A DNA stretch of 64,000 bases from Sanguibacter keddieii DSM 10542 (GCF_000024925.1 NC_013521.1:2170001-2234000), one strand, 5' to 3'; shown: positions 16,961 through 25,456, numbered from the stretch's first letter. The notes: generated by a model from the sequence alone, not told the origin. Made by a program: numbers and translations.

Positions 16961-17827
16961 TCAGCTCCGCCCGTCGGCCCCGCTGCGCACCTGCGCGTCC
17001 GCAGTCCAGCTGGCCAGAACCGGCAGGACCCGTGCCGTGGGCGAGTCGGGTTCGACGGTGTAGACGACCAGGCGCTGCTCCGGGTCGTGCGGTCCGACGA
17101 CCGACTCGATGCCGAAGACGAGCGGCCCGGCGGTGGGGTGGGCGACGTGCTTGGTCACCGAGGTGCGGAAGGTCACGCGCTGGTCGTCCCACCACCGCGC
17201 CACGTCCGGGTCGCCCGAGCGCAGCTCCTCCACCAGGTCGGCGAGCTGGCGGTCGTCGGGGTGCCGTCCGACCTCGTAGCGCAGCGAACCCACGGCAGGG
17301 GCGGCGAAGTCGGCCCAGTTGACGATCCTCGTCCGCGCGTCCGGGTCCAGGAACAGCCACCGCACGAACGACGTCCCCGGCTCCATCGCGGTGCCGAGCA
17401 CGCTGCTGAGCAACGTGTTGCTCGCGAGTACCTCTGAGCGGCGCCCCAGGAGCAGCGCCGGGACGTGGTCGAGCGTCGACATCAGGCGGAGCATCCCCGG
17501 GTCGGGGCGCTGCGGGGCTTCTGGCCCGGCCCATCGTCGACGCGACATCGGGGCGGCGAGGTCACGGAGGTGCGCACGCTCGACGTCGTCCAGCTGCAGC
17601 GCGTGCGAGAGAGCCCGCACGACCTCGTCGGTGACGTTCTGCTGGCGGCCCTGCTCCAGACGGCTGTAGTGGTCCGGGCTCAGCCCGGCGAGTACCGCGA
17701 GCTCCTCCTTGCGGAGGCCCGGCACGCGCCGCGGGCCTGGGAACGCCGTGATGCCTGCCTGCGACGGCGTGAGGCGGTCACGGCGAGAGCGCAGGAAGGC
17801 CCCGAGGGCGGCACGGTCAGCAGGCAC
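16961..17827 (-). CDS. XRE-type regulator with MmyB-like ligand domain
   Basis: A 288-residue regulator. The N-terminal HTH is at about residues 35-65, GLRKEELAVLAGLSPDHYSR followed by LEQGRQQNVTDEVVRALSHAL, the typical form of actinobacterial helix-turn-helix/MmyB proteins. The C-terminal 170 residues carry the MmyB-like domain (PALLLGRRSEVLASNTLLSS, FVRWLFLDPDARTRIVNWAD), a PAS-like pocket proposed to bind fatty acids in this family. It starts at a GTG and is divergent from an SDR gene, with a perfect inverted repeat between them. Repression of the SDR is the natural reading. Confidence 0.88.
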   Translation of the reverse strand: MPADRAALGAFLRSRRDRLTPSQAGITAFPGPRRVPGLRKEELAVLAGLSPDHYSRLEQGRQQNVTDEVVRALSHALQLDDVERAHLRDLAAPMSRRRWAGPEAPQRPDPGMLRLMSTLDHVPALLLGRRSEVLASNTLLSSVLGTAMEPGTSFVRWLFLDPDARTRIVNWADFAAPAVGSLRYEVGRHPDDRQLADLVEELRSGDPDVARWWDDQRVTFRTSVTKHVAHPTAGPLVFGIESVVGPHDPEQRLVVYTVEPDSPTARVLPVLASWTADAQVRSGADGRS

Positions 17828-17859
17828 TCACCTAGCGTAGGAGCGCAGGGCGACGTGGA

Positions 17860-17880
17860 CCTGGTCATGTCGTGACCAGG
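17860..17880. promoter_or_regulatory. Inverted repeat between MmyB-like regulator and SDR gene
   Basis: Perfect 8-base arms CCTGGTCA and TGACCAGG separated by five bases. It sits 33 bases before the regulator start and 50 before the SDR start, the expected place for a shared operator of the divergent pair. Confidence 0.6.
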
Positions 17881-17929
17881 CTGCACGCACCCTGGTGCGT
17901 GTGGTGCGACACCGGGTCCACTGAGACAC

Positions 17930-18715
17930 ATGACTACCACCGAGCACACGCGCACCGTCCTCGTCACCGGCTCCACCAGCGGCATCGGCGCCGCGACCGC
18001 CCGCACCCTCGCCGCCCAGGGGTGGCGCGTGATCGTCACCGGTCGCGACAGGTCCCGCGGGGACGCCGTCGTCGCGGAGATCGACGACCTCGCCGCGGCG
18101 GGTGACGGCGTCGACGTCCCGCACGCCGTCTTCGTCCCCTCCGACCTGGCTGCCGCGCCCGACGTCCTGCGTGAGCTCGCCGCCGCAGTGACTGAGGTGG
18201 CTGGCGGGCGGCTCGACGCGATCGTGCACAACGCCGCACTGTGCCCATCCGTCGACACCGTCTCCCTCACCGACGCCGACCTCGAGGCCACCCTCGCGGT
18301 GAACGTCCGCGCACCCCACGTCCTCACCGCCGCACTCGCCCCGGCGATGGCCGAGCGCGGCCACGGGGCCATCGTCGTCATCGGGTCGTGGATGGCCCAC
18401 ATCGGGCACCCCATCGTCGGGCTGTACTCAGCGTCCAAGGCCGCCGAGATCCAGCTCGCCCGCAGCTGGGCCGCAGAGTTCGGGCCCCGCGGGGTGCGCG
18501 TCAACACGGTCTCCCCCGGTGCGACCCGGACGCCGATCAACGCGACTGATGGGGACGTCATCGCTGCGATGACCGCTCCGACGCCGGCTGGGCGACCTGG
18601 GACGCCTGAGGAGGTTGCTGATGCTGTGGCGTGGCTGCTCTCCGACCGGGCTGGGTACATCCACGGAGCGGAGATCGCGGTGGACGGTGGGATTACGGCG
18701 GCGCGGACTGCTTAG
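17930..18715 (+). CDS. SDR family oxidoreductase
   Basis: A 261-residue classical SDR with the complete set: TGSTSGIG (TGxxxGxG, about residues 14-21), HNAA (NNAG variant), catalytic Ser in VIGSW, YSASK (YxxxK) and the PG motif VNTVSPGATRTPI. The C-terminal VDGGITA closing is typical. It is an NAD(P)-dependent dehydrogenase/reductase of unknown substrate. It is divergent from the MmyB-type regulator, an arrangement common for regulator plus SDR target pairs. Confidence 0.9.
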   Translation: MTTTEHTRTVLVTGSTSGIGAATARTLAAQGWRVIVTGRDRSRGDAVVAEIDDLAAAGDGVDVPHAVFVPSDLAAAPDVLRELAAAVTEVAGGRLDAIVHNAALCPSVDTVSLTDADLEATLAVNVRAPHVLTAALAPAMAERGHGAIVVIGSWMAHIGHPIVGLYSASKAAEIQLARSWAAEFGPRGVRVNTVSPGATRTPINATDGDVIAAMTAPTPAGRPGTPEEVADAVAWLLSDRAGYIHGAEIAVDGGITAARTA

Positions 18716-18790
18716 GGCGGATACACGGTGCTCGGCGAAGCGCACGCGGGTGTGGAAGCGCGGGCATCGACAGGAGTTTCGGTCTCGGTG

Positions 18791-19513
18791 TCAGACCTTC
18801 TCGGCCAGGCGCGATGACAGATGCTCGCACCACGCGGCCTCGTCATCGGTGCGGGTTTCTCCATGGGCTCCTGGTCTGGCCCGCATGATCTTCTCCGGTG
18901 ACGCGAACAGATCGAACAGCTGGAGCTGTCCGCCGCGAGGAAAGACCTCGTCGTCCCACTGGACGTGGTGCAAGACAGGCGCGGTGATCTCGGCCGCCGA
19001 AGTCCGCAAGAGGTCGTCGGCGGCCATCGCCACCATCATGGGATCGTCCGCTGCCAGGCCGAACGTGCCGATCACCGCGGCCTGCAGCCGGGCGCCCAAC
19101 GCCGCGCAGACCCCGAGCCCGTAGCGCGACCCCATCGACAACCCGAGGTAGCCGACAGCGTCCCCGTCGAGCGACCATTCTTCCGACGCTGCAGCGAGCA
19201 CGGTCAGCCAGTCCTGGGACATTCGATCGTGCACCGCGGCGGGTCCTTCTGCGACGACCCGTTGTTGGTAGTCGAGCGGACCGTCGCCTGGGACGGCGCG
19301 GTCTCCGTGGTAGGGACCGTCGATCGCCAGGCAGGCCACGCCTGAACCGACGACCAACCGGAGGGCGAGTCGATGATGCCGGTCGATGGCTTTGTGCCCG
19401 CTGCCGCCGTGGCCGATCAGGACGACCGACGCGTGCCGTCGCCCGGTCGGCAACCACGCGAAGGCGGGGACCTGAAGTCCGTCCCGCTCGACGGAGAACA
19501 GCACCTCAGACAT
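18791..19513 (-). CDS. Alpha/beta hydrolase
   Basis: About 240 residues from the ATG at 19513 (a further in-frame start exists at 19558, without a better ribosome site). The fold is visible: VVLIGHGGSGHK is the oxyanion strand-turn, GYLGLSMGSRYG holds the nucleophile elbow (GxSxG), VLHHVQWDDEVFP provides the acidic residue, and PGAHGETRTDD the catalytic His. It resembles dienelactone hydrolase/acyl-peptidase-like family members. No signal peptide is seen. It is convergent with the SDR gene. Substrate unknown. Confidence 0.82.
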   Translation of the reverse strand: MSEVLFSVERDGLQVPAFAWLPTGRRHASVVLIGHGGSGHKAIDRHHRLALRLVVGSGVACLAIDGPYHGDRAVPGDGPLDYQQRVVAEGPAAVHDRMSQDWLTVLAAASEEWSLDGDAVGYLGLSMGSRYGLGVCAALGARLQAAVIGTFGLAADDPMMVAMAADDLLRTSAAEITAPVLHHVQWDDEVFPRGGQLQLFDLFASPEKIMRARPGAHGETRTDDEAAWCEHLSSRLAEKV

Positions 19514-19799
19514 GGCACCGTGCGCCTGATCTCGCCGAGAAATCTCCAGCTCGCCCATCTGGCCAGTACAGCACGTCGGCTGAGCGACGTGGTCGAAGTG
19601 GCGGGGTGCCCGATATCCAGGTCAGCCGCTCAGGTCGACGGGACGACTTCGACGGTTGTCGTCACTGTGGCGCGCCGTTCTGCGATTACCCGCAAGACTT
19701 TCATGTCCAGTGAAGCGTCCCGAGGAGACGTCCCGTTGATCGTTCCTGGGGCGCGCCGCCACCGGCCGTCCGCGGAGCAACCGGAATGTAGGGTGCAGC

Positions 19800-20504
19800 A
19801 TGTCGTCGTCCTTGCGTCCCGCCACGCTTCACGTCGTCGAGCGCCTCTGGGAAGAGCGGATGCGCGCACAGGACGGTGCGTTGAGCGCGTCCGAGGTGTC
19901 GTTCGTGGAATGGCCGCGCTTCACGGCCGCCGTCATCGTCGACATCGGTGGCTCCGTGCTCGTCGCGGGACCCGCTGAAGCGATCGGTTGCCTGCACGGG
20001 CTGCCACGACACGAGCTTGTCGATGCTCGTGCTGCCGAGTCAGCACTGGTCGACCTGCGACCACTGCTCATCGGGCAGGCACTCCTCGGGTACGCCGACG
20101 AGTCGACGTTCACTCCGGCGCCCGCAGTGCACGTGGTGCGCCGGGCAGACCGAGGTGCCGTAGAATGGGCGATCGCTCACTGTGAACCTGAAGACCGCGA
20201 CGAGAGCGGTCTGTCGGAGATGAGCACCTGGTTCGTGGCGGAGGACGAAGGCGTCCCGGTCGCCGCGGCAGGGTACGAGAGCTGGCCACGAAGCGTCGCA
20301 CACTGCGGTGTCGCTGTCGGCGCGGAGCACCGAGGTCGAGGCCTGGGGCGCGCAGCTGCCTCAGGGGCAGTCGAGCACGCACTTCGTGAGCACACCGTGG
20401 CACAGTGGCGATCGCGCGACACCAACGCGGCGTCGACCCGGGTCGGAGAGCGACTGGGATTCGTCCGTATGGGCACTCAGACGGCTTTCGAGCTGCGCAC
20501 CTGA
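19800..20504 (+). CDS. GNAT family N-acetyltransferase
   Basis: A 234-residue protein. The C-terminal 110 residues have the GNAT core: STWFVAEDEGVPVAAAGYES, CGVAVGAEHRGRGLGRAAAS (the R/Q-x-x-G-x-G/A acetyl-CoA loop), then RDTNAASTRVGERLGFVRMG. The first 120 residues are a less familiar domain (VSFVEWPRFTAAVIVDIGGS) that may bind substrate. Acetyl-CoA transfer is implied, the acceptor is unknown. Confidence 0.82.
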   Translation: MSSSLRPATLHVVERLWEERMRAQDGALSASEVSFVEWPRFTAAVIVDIGGSVLVAGPAEAIGCLHGLPRHELVDARAAESALVDLRPLLIGQALLGYADESTFTPAPAVHVVRRADRGAVEWAIAHCEPEDRDESGLSEMSTWFVAEDEGVPVAAAGYESWPRSVAHCGVAVGAEHRGRGLGRAAASGAVEHALREHTVAQWRSRDTNAASTRVGERLGFVRMGTQTAFELRT

Positions 20505-20569
20505 GCCGACCGATACGTGCCCCGTGCCCGCAGCCCGCGATGCGCAGGCGAGCGCCGTACCGTGGCGAC

Positions 20570-21382
20570 ATGACCATCGCGCCCTCGCCGACCCCCGCGA
20601 CGCTCGCCGCCTTCGGGGTAGCCGGGACGCCGGTGACGCGGCTCGACGGCGGTCGAGGTCTCACCTGGCGTGCCGGCGACGTCGTCCTGCGAGCCCACGA
20701 CGCTCTCGACGAGGCTCGCTGGAAGTCACACGTGCTGAGCAGGATCGAGCACACCAGCTCGTTCTGCACAGCGCGGCCCGTCGCGTCCGCGACCGGCGGG
20801 TGGGTGCACGACGGCTGGGAAGCCTGGACCTGGCTGCCTGGTGCGGCAGCAGAGGACCGGGTCGTCGATGTCATCGCGGCAGGGCGGGCCTTCCACGCAG
20901 CAGTCGCCGGGCTGCCCCGTCCAGCGTTCCTGGACGAGTCCGACAGTCCCTGGAGCATTGCTGACCGTATGGCGTGGGAAGAGGTGGCCCACCCTGGCGG
21001 GCCGATTCTCTCTCGACTCGCGCGGGAGTTCCGCCCGGTCCTGGGACCAGCGCAGCTCATCCACGGCGACCTCCTCGGGAACGTCCTGTTCTCACCAGCG
21101 AGGCCGCCCGCCATCATCGACTGGGCCCCGTACTGGCGACCCGTCGGACTCGGTGACGCCATCGCGGCCGTCGACGCCGTCTGCTGGCACGGCTGGCCCG
21201 CCGACCGCGTCTTCGAGCTCGGCCACGACGTGCCTCAGTGGTCTCAGCTGCTCTTGCGGGCCCTGTTCTTCCGCATGGCGGTGCTGCATCTCCTCGACGC
21301 GCTCGACGACGACATGGCAGCGCGGCACGAACCGCTGACGCGCGTCCTGCTCGCTGCGCTCGGTGACCAGTCGTCTGACTGA
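20570..21382 (+). CDS. Aminoglycoside phosphotransferase-like kinase
   Basis: A 270-residue member of the APH/choline-kinase superfamily. Kinase-like features are LIHGDLLGNVLF (Brenner motif HGDxxxxN, catalytic Asp and Asn) and AIIDWAPYWRP (metal-binding Asp in place of the DFG). The N-lobe has VVLRAHDALDEARWKSHVL. It is close in style to uncharacterised actinobacterial APH proteins rather than to known resistance enzymes. The ATG at 20570 is favoured because similarity starts at TPATLAAFG. No resistance claim is justified. Confidence 0.8.
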   Translation: MTIAPSPTPATLAAFGVAGTPVTRLDGGRGLTWRAGDVVLRAHDALDEARWKSHVLSRIEHTSSFCTARPVASATGGWVHDGWEAWTWLPGAAAEDRVVDVIAAGRAFHAAVAGLPRPAFLDESDSPWSIADRMAWEEVAHPGGPILSRLAREFRPVLGPAQLIHGDLLGNVLFSPARPPAIIDWAPYWRPVGLGDAIAAVDAVCWHGWPADRVFELGHDVPQWSQLLLRALFFRMAVLHLLDALDDDMAARHEPLTRVLLAALGDQSSD

Positions 21383-21407
21383 AGCTGACGCTCAGGAAGA
21401 ACCAGGT

Positions 21408-21452
21408 TGTCAGCCTAGGTTGACGCCCATCAGGTGTCAGCCTAGGCTGACA
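21408..21452. promoter_or_regulatory. Tandem palindromic operators of the HTH/Clp-N pair
   Basis: Two related 18-base sites lie 27 bases apart centre to centre: TGTCAGCCTAGGTTGACG (21408-21425, imperfect) and TGTCAGCCTAGGCTGACA (21435-21452, perfect palindrome). The second ends two bases before the HTH gene's ATG, so binding would block ribosome access or a leaderless start. Autoregulation by the encoded HTH protein is inferred. Confidence 0.75.
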
Positions 21453-21454
21453 GC

Positions 21455-21697
21455 ATGAACTTCTCAGCGATGGAGACCGAAGCCACCTCGGTCGAACCCA
21501 CCGAAGGCCTCCGGACGGTCGTGGCCCTCCGACGGCTGGCGTCGCGCCTCGAAGATCTGCACGTAGCGCGAGCCCGCGCCGCAGGGATGTCGTGGGCCGA
21601 CATCGCCGCCTGCTTGGAAGTGACCCGCCAGACAGTCCACAAGAAGCACGGCCGCACCCGCGGCTCTCGACGATGGGACGACGATGCTGATCTATGA
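21455..21697 (+). CDS. Small helix-turn-helix DNA-binding protein
   Basis: An 80-residue protein that is little more than one HTH: LEDLHVARARAAGMSWADIA then ACLEVTRQTVHKKHGRTRG, where WADIAACLEVTRQTVHKKHG is the sigma-70-region-4-like recognition helix pair. It has no Shine-Dalgarno; the ATG follows a perfect palindrome by two bases, so the mRNA may be leaderless. Its end overlaps the Clp-N gene by 14 bases. The pair recurs, as I recall, in many actinobacteria. The HTH protein probably binds the two TGTCAGCCTAGG sites. Confidence 0.85.
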   Translation: MNFSAMETEATSVEPTEGLRTVVALRRLASRLEDLHVARARAAGMSWADIAACLEVTRQTVHKKHGRTRGSRRWDDDADL

Positions 21698-22289
21698 CGA
21701 CACTTTCACCGATGTCATGACTGCCATGCAGCACGAGGCCACGGCGCTCGGAGCGCACGTCTACGGCTCCGAGCACGTCCTGCTCGGCCTGCTCGCGACA
21801 GGAGGTCTTCTCGCTGACGCGGTCACCGCCGTCACCCCCTCGTTGACCTACGCCGCAGTCCACGACGCCGTAGAGCGCTCGGCTGACGACGCGCCTCTCA
21901 TCGGGAGCCTCGGCCTCTCGACGGTCGCAGCGCAGGTGGCCGAGGCGCCACGCCCGATCCGGACCCCTCGTAACCGACACACGCCAGAGCTGCAGTCAGC
22001 GCTGAACACCGCATCAGCCGGGTGGGGCCAGCTCCGCAAGAACGGCTCCCTTCCCAAGGAGAGCAAGCTGACCAGCACGGTCCTCTGGCTCGCAGCCCTG
22101 GAACCCACCGCCCGCGCGTCACGACTCCTGCAGGCACTCGACGTCGACGTCGACCAGGTCCGTGCGGAGGTGCTCGCCGCCGCAGCCACCCCTGGCGCAC
22201 CGGCGCCGACCTGGCCGACCGAGGTGCGGACCGGGCCGGTCACCCGGCTGGTGCAGCGGATCTTCAGCCGCGCGAGCACGGCAGGCTGA
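21684..22289 (+). CDS. Clp amino-terminal domain protein
   Basis: A 201-residue protein built of Clp-N-type repeats without any AAA+ domain. The first repeat is MTAMQHEATALGAHVYGSEH then VLLGLLATGGLLADAV, the second is around TPELQSALNTASAGWGQL with LTSTVLWLAALEPTASRAS-like text (VLWLAALEPTARASRLLQAL). Clp-N domains bind substrates or adaptors of ClpA/ClpC. A free-standing Clp-N protein could act as an adaptor, decoy or sensor. Overlap with the upstream HTH gene (14 bases) implies co-translation. Confidence 0.82.
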   Translation: MLIYDDTFTDVMTAMQHEATALGAHVYGSEHVLLGLLATGGLLADAVTAVTPSLTYAAVHDAVERSADDAPLIGSLGLSTVAAQVAEAPRPIRTPRNRHTPELQSALNTASAGWGQLRKNGSLPKESKLTSTVLWLAALEPTARASRLLQALDVDVDQVRAEVLAAAATPGAPAPTWPTEVRTGPVTRLVQRIFSRASTAG

Positions 22290-22291
22290 CC

Positions 22292-23149
22292 TCACCAGTC
22301 GCCCGTCGTCTTCCAGGCATTCACACGGCACTGCCCGTCGTCGTCGTTCCCTGTCGCGAGGACGGTCCCGTCAGCACGCAGCCCGAGCGTGTGGGTCGAC
22401 CCCGCGGCGACCTCCACCACGTCCCGCCACTGCTCGACGTCGCACTGACCGCGACTGTTGTCCCCTGCCGCCAGCACCCGTCCCCCGCCGAGGACCGCGA
22501 CGACGTGGTGGCTCCCTGACGCCACGGCGAGGACGTCACGCCAGGCAGTGGCGTCCTCGATGCCAGCGGAACGATCACCGGTCACGACGACCCGGCCGTC
22601 CTGCGTGAGGGCGGCGGTGTGGAGGTACCCCGCAGTGACCGCAGCGATGCCCCGCCAGCCTTCGACGTCGAGCTGTCCCCTGCGGTTGTTCCCGGTCGCC
22701 ACGACGGTCCCGTCGCGCCGGAGACCGACCGAGTGCCAGTCTCCTGCAGCCACGGCGACGAGGTCGGTCCACCCGTCGAGGTCGCAGGCCCCTTCGGCAC
22801 GTCGACCGGCAGCGCGGGCTGTCCCGTCGGCGACGACGGCCAGCGTGCGTCGCCAGCCGGCAGCGATGGCGACGATGTCGCGCCACTCGTGGACGTCGCA
22901 CTGCCCGTCCTTGTCCCACCCGGTCGCCACGACAGTCCCGTCGCGCCGGAGACCGACCGAGTGGGACCGACCGGTGTTGGGTGCGGCCTGCACGTTCCCT
23001 GCGGCGACCGCGACGACGTCGCTCCAGCCGGTCGTGCGCAGCTCCTCCGCACCGGGACGCCCGGCGGTCACGACCGACCCGTCCGCGCCGACCCCGAGCG
23101 AGTGCCGTCGACCGGCGGCGATGCGGGAGCGAACCGGAGAAGAGGTCAT
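22292..23149 (-). CDS. RCC1-repeat beta-propeller protein
   Basis: A 285-residue protein made almost entirely of about seven RCC1-like repeats of roughly 38-40 residues, each of the form W.DVVAVAAG..HS.GLRADGTVVATG.N..GQCDV. Examples are HSVGLRRDGTVVATGNNRRG and HTLGLRADGTVLATGNDDDG. No signal peptide or catalytic motif is present. RCC1 propellers serve as protein- or nucleic-acid-binding scaffolds, and bacterial ones are mostly uncharacterised. The start MTSSPVRSRIAAGRRHS begins the first repeat. It ends 2 bases after the convergent Clp-N gene and is divergent from a methyltransferase gene. Confidence 0.88.
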   Translation of the reverse strand: MTSSPVRSRIAAGRRHSLGVGADGSVVTAGRPGAEELRTTGWSDVVAVAAGNVQAAPNTGRSHSVGLRRDGTVVATGWDKDGQCDVHEWRDIVAIAAGWRRTLAVVADGTARAAGRRAEGACDLDGWTDLVAVAAGDWHSVGLRRDGTVVATGNNRRGQLDVEGWRGIAAVTAGYLHTAALTQDGRVVVTGDRSAGIEDATAWRDVLAVASGSHHVVAVLGGGRVLAAGDNSRGQCDVEQWRDVVEVAAGSTHTLGLRADGTVLATGNDDDGQCRVNAWKTTGDW

Positions 23150-23202
23150 CGGTGCATGCTCCCAGATTGCGGTCCGCTCCCTCGACCGGACACCCTGGAC
23201 CG

Positions 23203-23805
23203 ATGAGCGAGGAACGACCGGTCCGGTGGAACCACAACATCCACTACCACCGTCGGATCCTCGACGTCGTCCCGGCGGGAGCGCAGACCGCCCTCGACGT
23301 CGGCGCCGGTGACGGGCTCCTCGCGTCGGAGCTCCGCGAGAGGGTGCCGCACGTGACCGGCCTCGATCTCGACGCCACAGCGCTCGAGTCAGCACGACGC
23401 CGTGACCCGGACGTCACCTGGGTCCAGGGGGACGCCATGACGGTCCCCCTCCCGACGGGCTCCTTCGACGTGGTCGCGTCCATCGCGACGCTCCACCACC
23501 TCCCCGGCCTCGACGAGGCGCTCCAGCGTCTCGTCGACCTCACAACCCCCGGTGGCGTCGTCGCCGTCGTGGGTCTGGCGCAGAACTCACGCCCGCTCGA
23601 CTACGTGTACGAGGTCGTCGGACTCCTCCAGCACCGACGCCTCGCCCGCCGCCACGGCCACTGGGAGCACTCCGCTCCGACCGCGCCGCCGCCTCACACC
23701 TATGCAGACGTCCGGCGCAGCGCAGCCCGGGTGCTCCCGGGAGCGCGCTGGCAGCGACTCGCCCTGTGGCGGTACTCGCTCGTCTGGACGAAGCCGACGC
23801 ACTGA
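23203..23805 (+). CDS. Class I SAM-dependent methyltransferase
   Basis: A 200-residue methyltransferase. Motif I is ALDVGAGDGLLASEL (about residues 30-44), the acidic ribose-binding end of strand 2 is GLDLDATAL, motif II DVTWVQGDAMTVPLP, and motif IV FDVVASIATLHHLPGLDEAL, all as in the Methyltransf_11/UbiE-like group. The C-terminal part after VVGLAQNSRPLDYVYE is variable and decides the substrate, which is not evident. It is divergent from the RCC1 gene and overlaps no neighbour. Confidence 0.87.
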   Translation: MSEERPVRWNHNIHYHRRILDVVPAGAQTALDVGAGDGLLASELRERVPHVTGLDLDATALESARRRDPDVTWVQGDAMTVPLPTGSFDVVASIATLHHLPGLDEALQRLVDLTTPGGVVAVVGLAQNSRPLDYVYEVVGLLQHRRLARRHGHWEHSAPTAPPPHTYADVRRSAARVLPGARWQRLALWRYSLVWTKPTH

Positions 23806-23906
23806 CCCTCGTCACGCGCCTGTCTCCTCGCGACGGTGTCTGCGCCCTGATGCTCCAGGCTGTCAGCGACCGCGGCCTCAAGTTCTCCATCGCGCGCAGG
23901 TCTGGC

Positions 23907-24437
23907 ATGCTCCGACGCGTGAATCGCATCCGTCTCGTCTCGCGCACCGACGCCGACGCCCTCTCCCAGCTGCTCCAGACCCACCGTGCCTTCCTCGCTC
24001 CGTGGGAACCCGTGCGGAGCGAGGACTACGTCACCGCTGCCGGGCAGCTCGCCGATATCGAGGCTGCTCTGGGACGGCACGAGCAAGGCGCCGCGGCACC
24101 GTTCGTGATCCTCGACGACGACGGGAGCGTCGCGGGTCGGGTCACGCTGAGCGGGATCGTCCAGGGCCCGTTCCAGTCCTGCAGCATGGGCTACTGGCTC
24201 GCGGAGGACCGCACTGGTCGAGGTCTGGCGACGCAGGCCGTGGCCGCCGCCGTCGAGCACGCCTTCACGACCCTGGGGCTCCACCGGGTCGAGGCCGCGA
24301 CGCTCCTGGCCAACACGGCGTCGCAGGGTGTTCTCGCCCGCAACGGTTTCGAGGAGTTCGGGATGGCGCCCCGCTACCTCAAGATCGCGGGCGAGTGGCA
24401 GGACCACCGCATGTTCCAGCGGCTCGCCGAGGACTGA
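23907..24437 (+). CDS. RimJ/RimL-type N-acetyltransferase
   Basis: About 176 residues. The pattern RIRLVSRTDADALSQLLQTH then RAFLAPWEPVRSEDYVT is that of ribosomal-protein-alanine acetyltransferases. SMGYWLAEDRTGRGLATQAV holds the acetyl-CoA pyrophosphate loop, followed by LHRVEAATLLANTASQGVLA and NGFEEFGMAPRYLKIAGEWQ. Start codon is uncertain: ATG 23907 is used, with a GTG four codons later; no convincing Shine-Dalgarno. Whether it modifies a ribosomal protein or another target is unknown. Confidence 0.82.
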   Translation: MLRRVNRIRLVSRTDADALSQLLQTHRAFLAPWEPVRSEDYVTAAGQLADIEAALGRHEQGAAAPFVILDDDGSVAGRVTLSGIVQGPFQSCSMGYWLAEDRTGRGLATQAVAAAVEHAFTTLGLHRVEAATLLANTASQGVLARNGFEEFGMAPRYLKIAGEWQDHRMFQRLAED

Positions 24438-24501
24438 GCGTCGTGGGCTGCGTGCGACGCCGCAGGACGCTGTAGCTGGTCATCCGTTGCCCGAAGGCTC
24501 G

Positions 24502-25440
24502 TCAGGCTGGGCCGACAGTGATCGGCAGGCCGGCGAGCTCTTCGACCTCACGCCACAGTCGCTCTGCTGCGCCGCCGTCCGGAGCGGCAGTCCTGGCGGG
24601 TGGCGGGACGGAGACCGGGGCACCACGCAGCGACCCGCTGGGTGAGAAGTACTCCCCACCGCGCACGTCCGGGTCGGTGACCGCCCTGACGGCAGACCAC
24701 GCGGCGGTGTCCTTGCCCTGCGCCCACGGGGTGTACGGGTTGCGCTGGTAGGGCGTCGTGGCGTCGCGGATCCCGGGGCGCTCAGGCGTCTTCGCGTCGA
24801 CACCCACCCCGGGTCGCGTCACGACGGACGCGACGGGCAGCCCGTGCGCGCGGAGTCTGCGGTCCAGCTCGAAGGCGAAGACCTCGGTCGCGGTCTTGGC
24901 CTTCGTGTACGCCGTGATGCCGAGTCTGGGGACCCGCCGCAGGTCGTCGACGCCCACTCGCAGCTGCTGGACAAAACCTGTCGAGGTGTGGACCACCCGG
25001 CTCAGGCTGCCGTGCGCGTCGGCGGAGGCGACGAGCGCCGGGAGCAGCCGGGCGACGAGCCTCGCGTTGGCGGCGACGTGGGTCCCGAGGATGAGCGGGA
25101 GGCCGTCCTCGGTCACGGCGCGGCGGTCCATGCTCATGACTCCCCCGTTGAGCAGGACGGCGTCCAGGCGGGGCAGCGACGCGAGCTCCTCGGCCGCGGC
25201 GTCGACCGATGCCAGCGAACCGAGCTCGAGCACGACGGATCGCACCGACGCGTGCGGGACTGTGCTGTTGATGGCGTCGGCGGCCTGTCGGAGCTTGTCC
25301 TGCGAGCGGGAGGCGAGGACGACGTCCGCTCCGGCGGCGGCGAGCTGTTCCGCGGCGAAGTAGCCGATCCCGGCGGTCGCTCCGGTGACGACGACGGTGC
25401 GTCCGGTCTGGTCTGGCAGTCGTGCGGGGTCCCAGGGCAT
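24502..25440 (-). CDS. SDR family NAD(P)-dependent oxidoreductase (retinol-dehydrogenase-like)
   Basis: A 312-residue SDR. The NAD(P) motif is VVVTGATAGIG (about 15-25). Catalytic residues appear as VVHTSTGF (Ser) and TAYTKAKTA (YxxxK). LNGGV replaces the usual NNAG. Length and sequence resemble the retinol-dehydrogenase/WW-oxidoreductase-like SDRs. The ATG at 25440 has GAGGA upstream and is preferred over the TTG at 25458. It diverges from a TetR gene across a paired palindrome, so the TetR protein very probably represses it. Substrate unknown. Confidence 0.87.
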   Translation of the reverse strand: MPWDPARLPDQTGRTVVVTGATAGIGYFAAEQLAAAGADVVLASRSQDKLRQAADAINSTVPHASVRSVVLELGSLASVDAAAEELASLPRLDAVLLNGGVMSMDRRAVTEDGLPLILGTHVAANARLVARLLPALVASADAHGSLSRVVHTSTGFVQQLRVGVDDLRRVPRLGITAYTKAKTATEVFAFELDRRLRAHGLPVASVVTRPGVGVDAKTPERPGIRDATTPYQRNPYTPWAQGKDTAAWSAVRAVTDPDVRGGEYFSPSGSLRGAPVSVPPPARTAAPDGGAAERLWREVEELAGLPITVGPA

Positions 25441-25456
25441 GCTGTCCTCGTCTCTC

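Noticed and set aside
20570-21382. Antibiotic resistance call for the APH-like gene
   Set aside because: Only superfamily motifs are seen; many such proteins in actinobacteria are not resistance enzymes.
22292-23149. Repeated DNA that could be read as a CRISPR or transposon repeat
   Set aside because: The periodicity is in frame and encodes RCC1 protein repeats.
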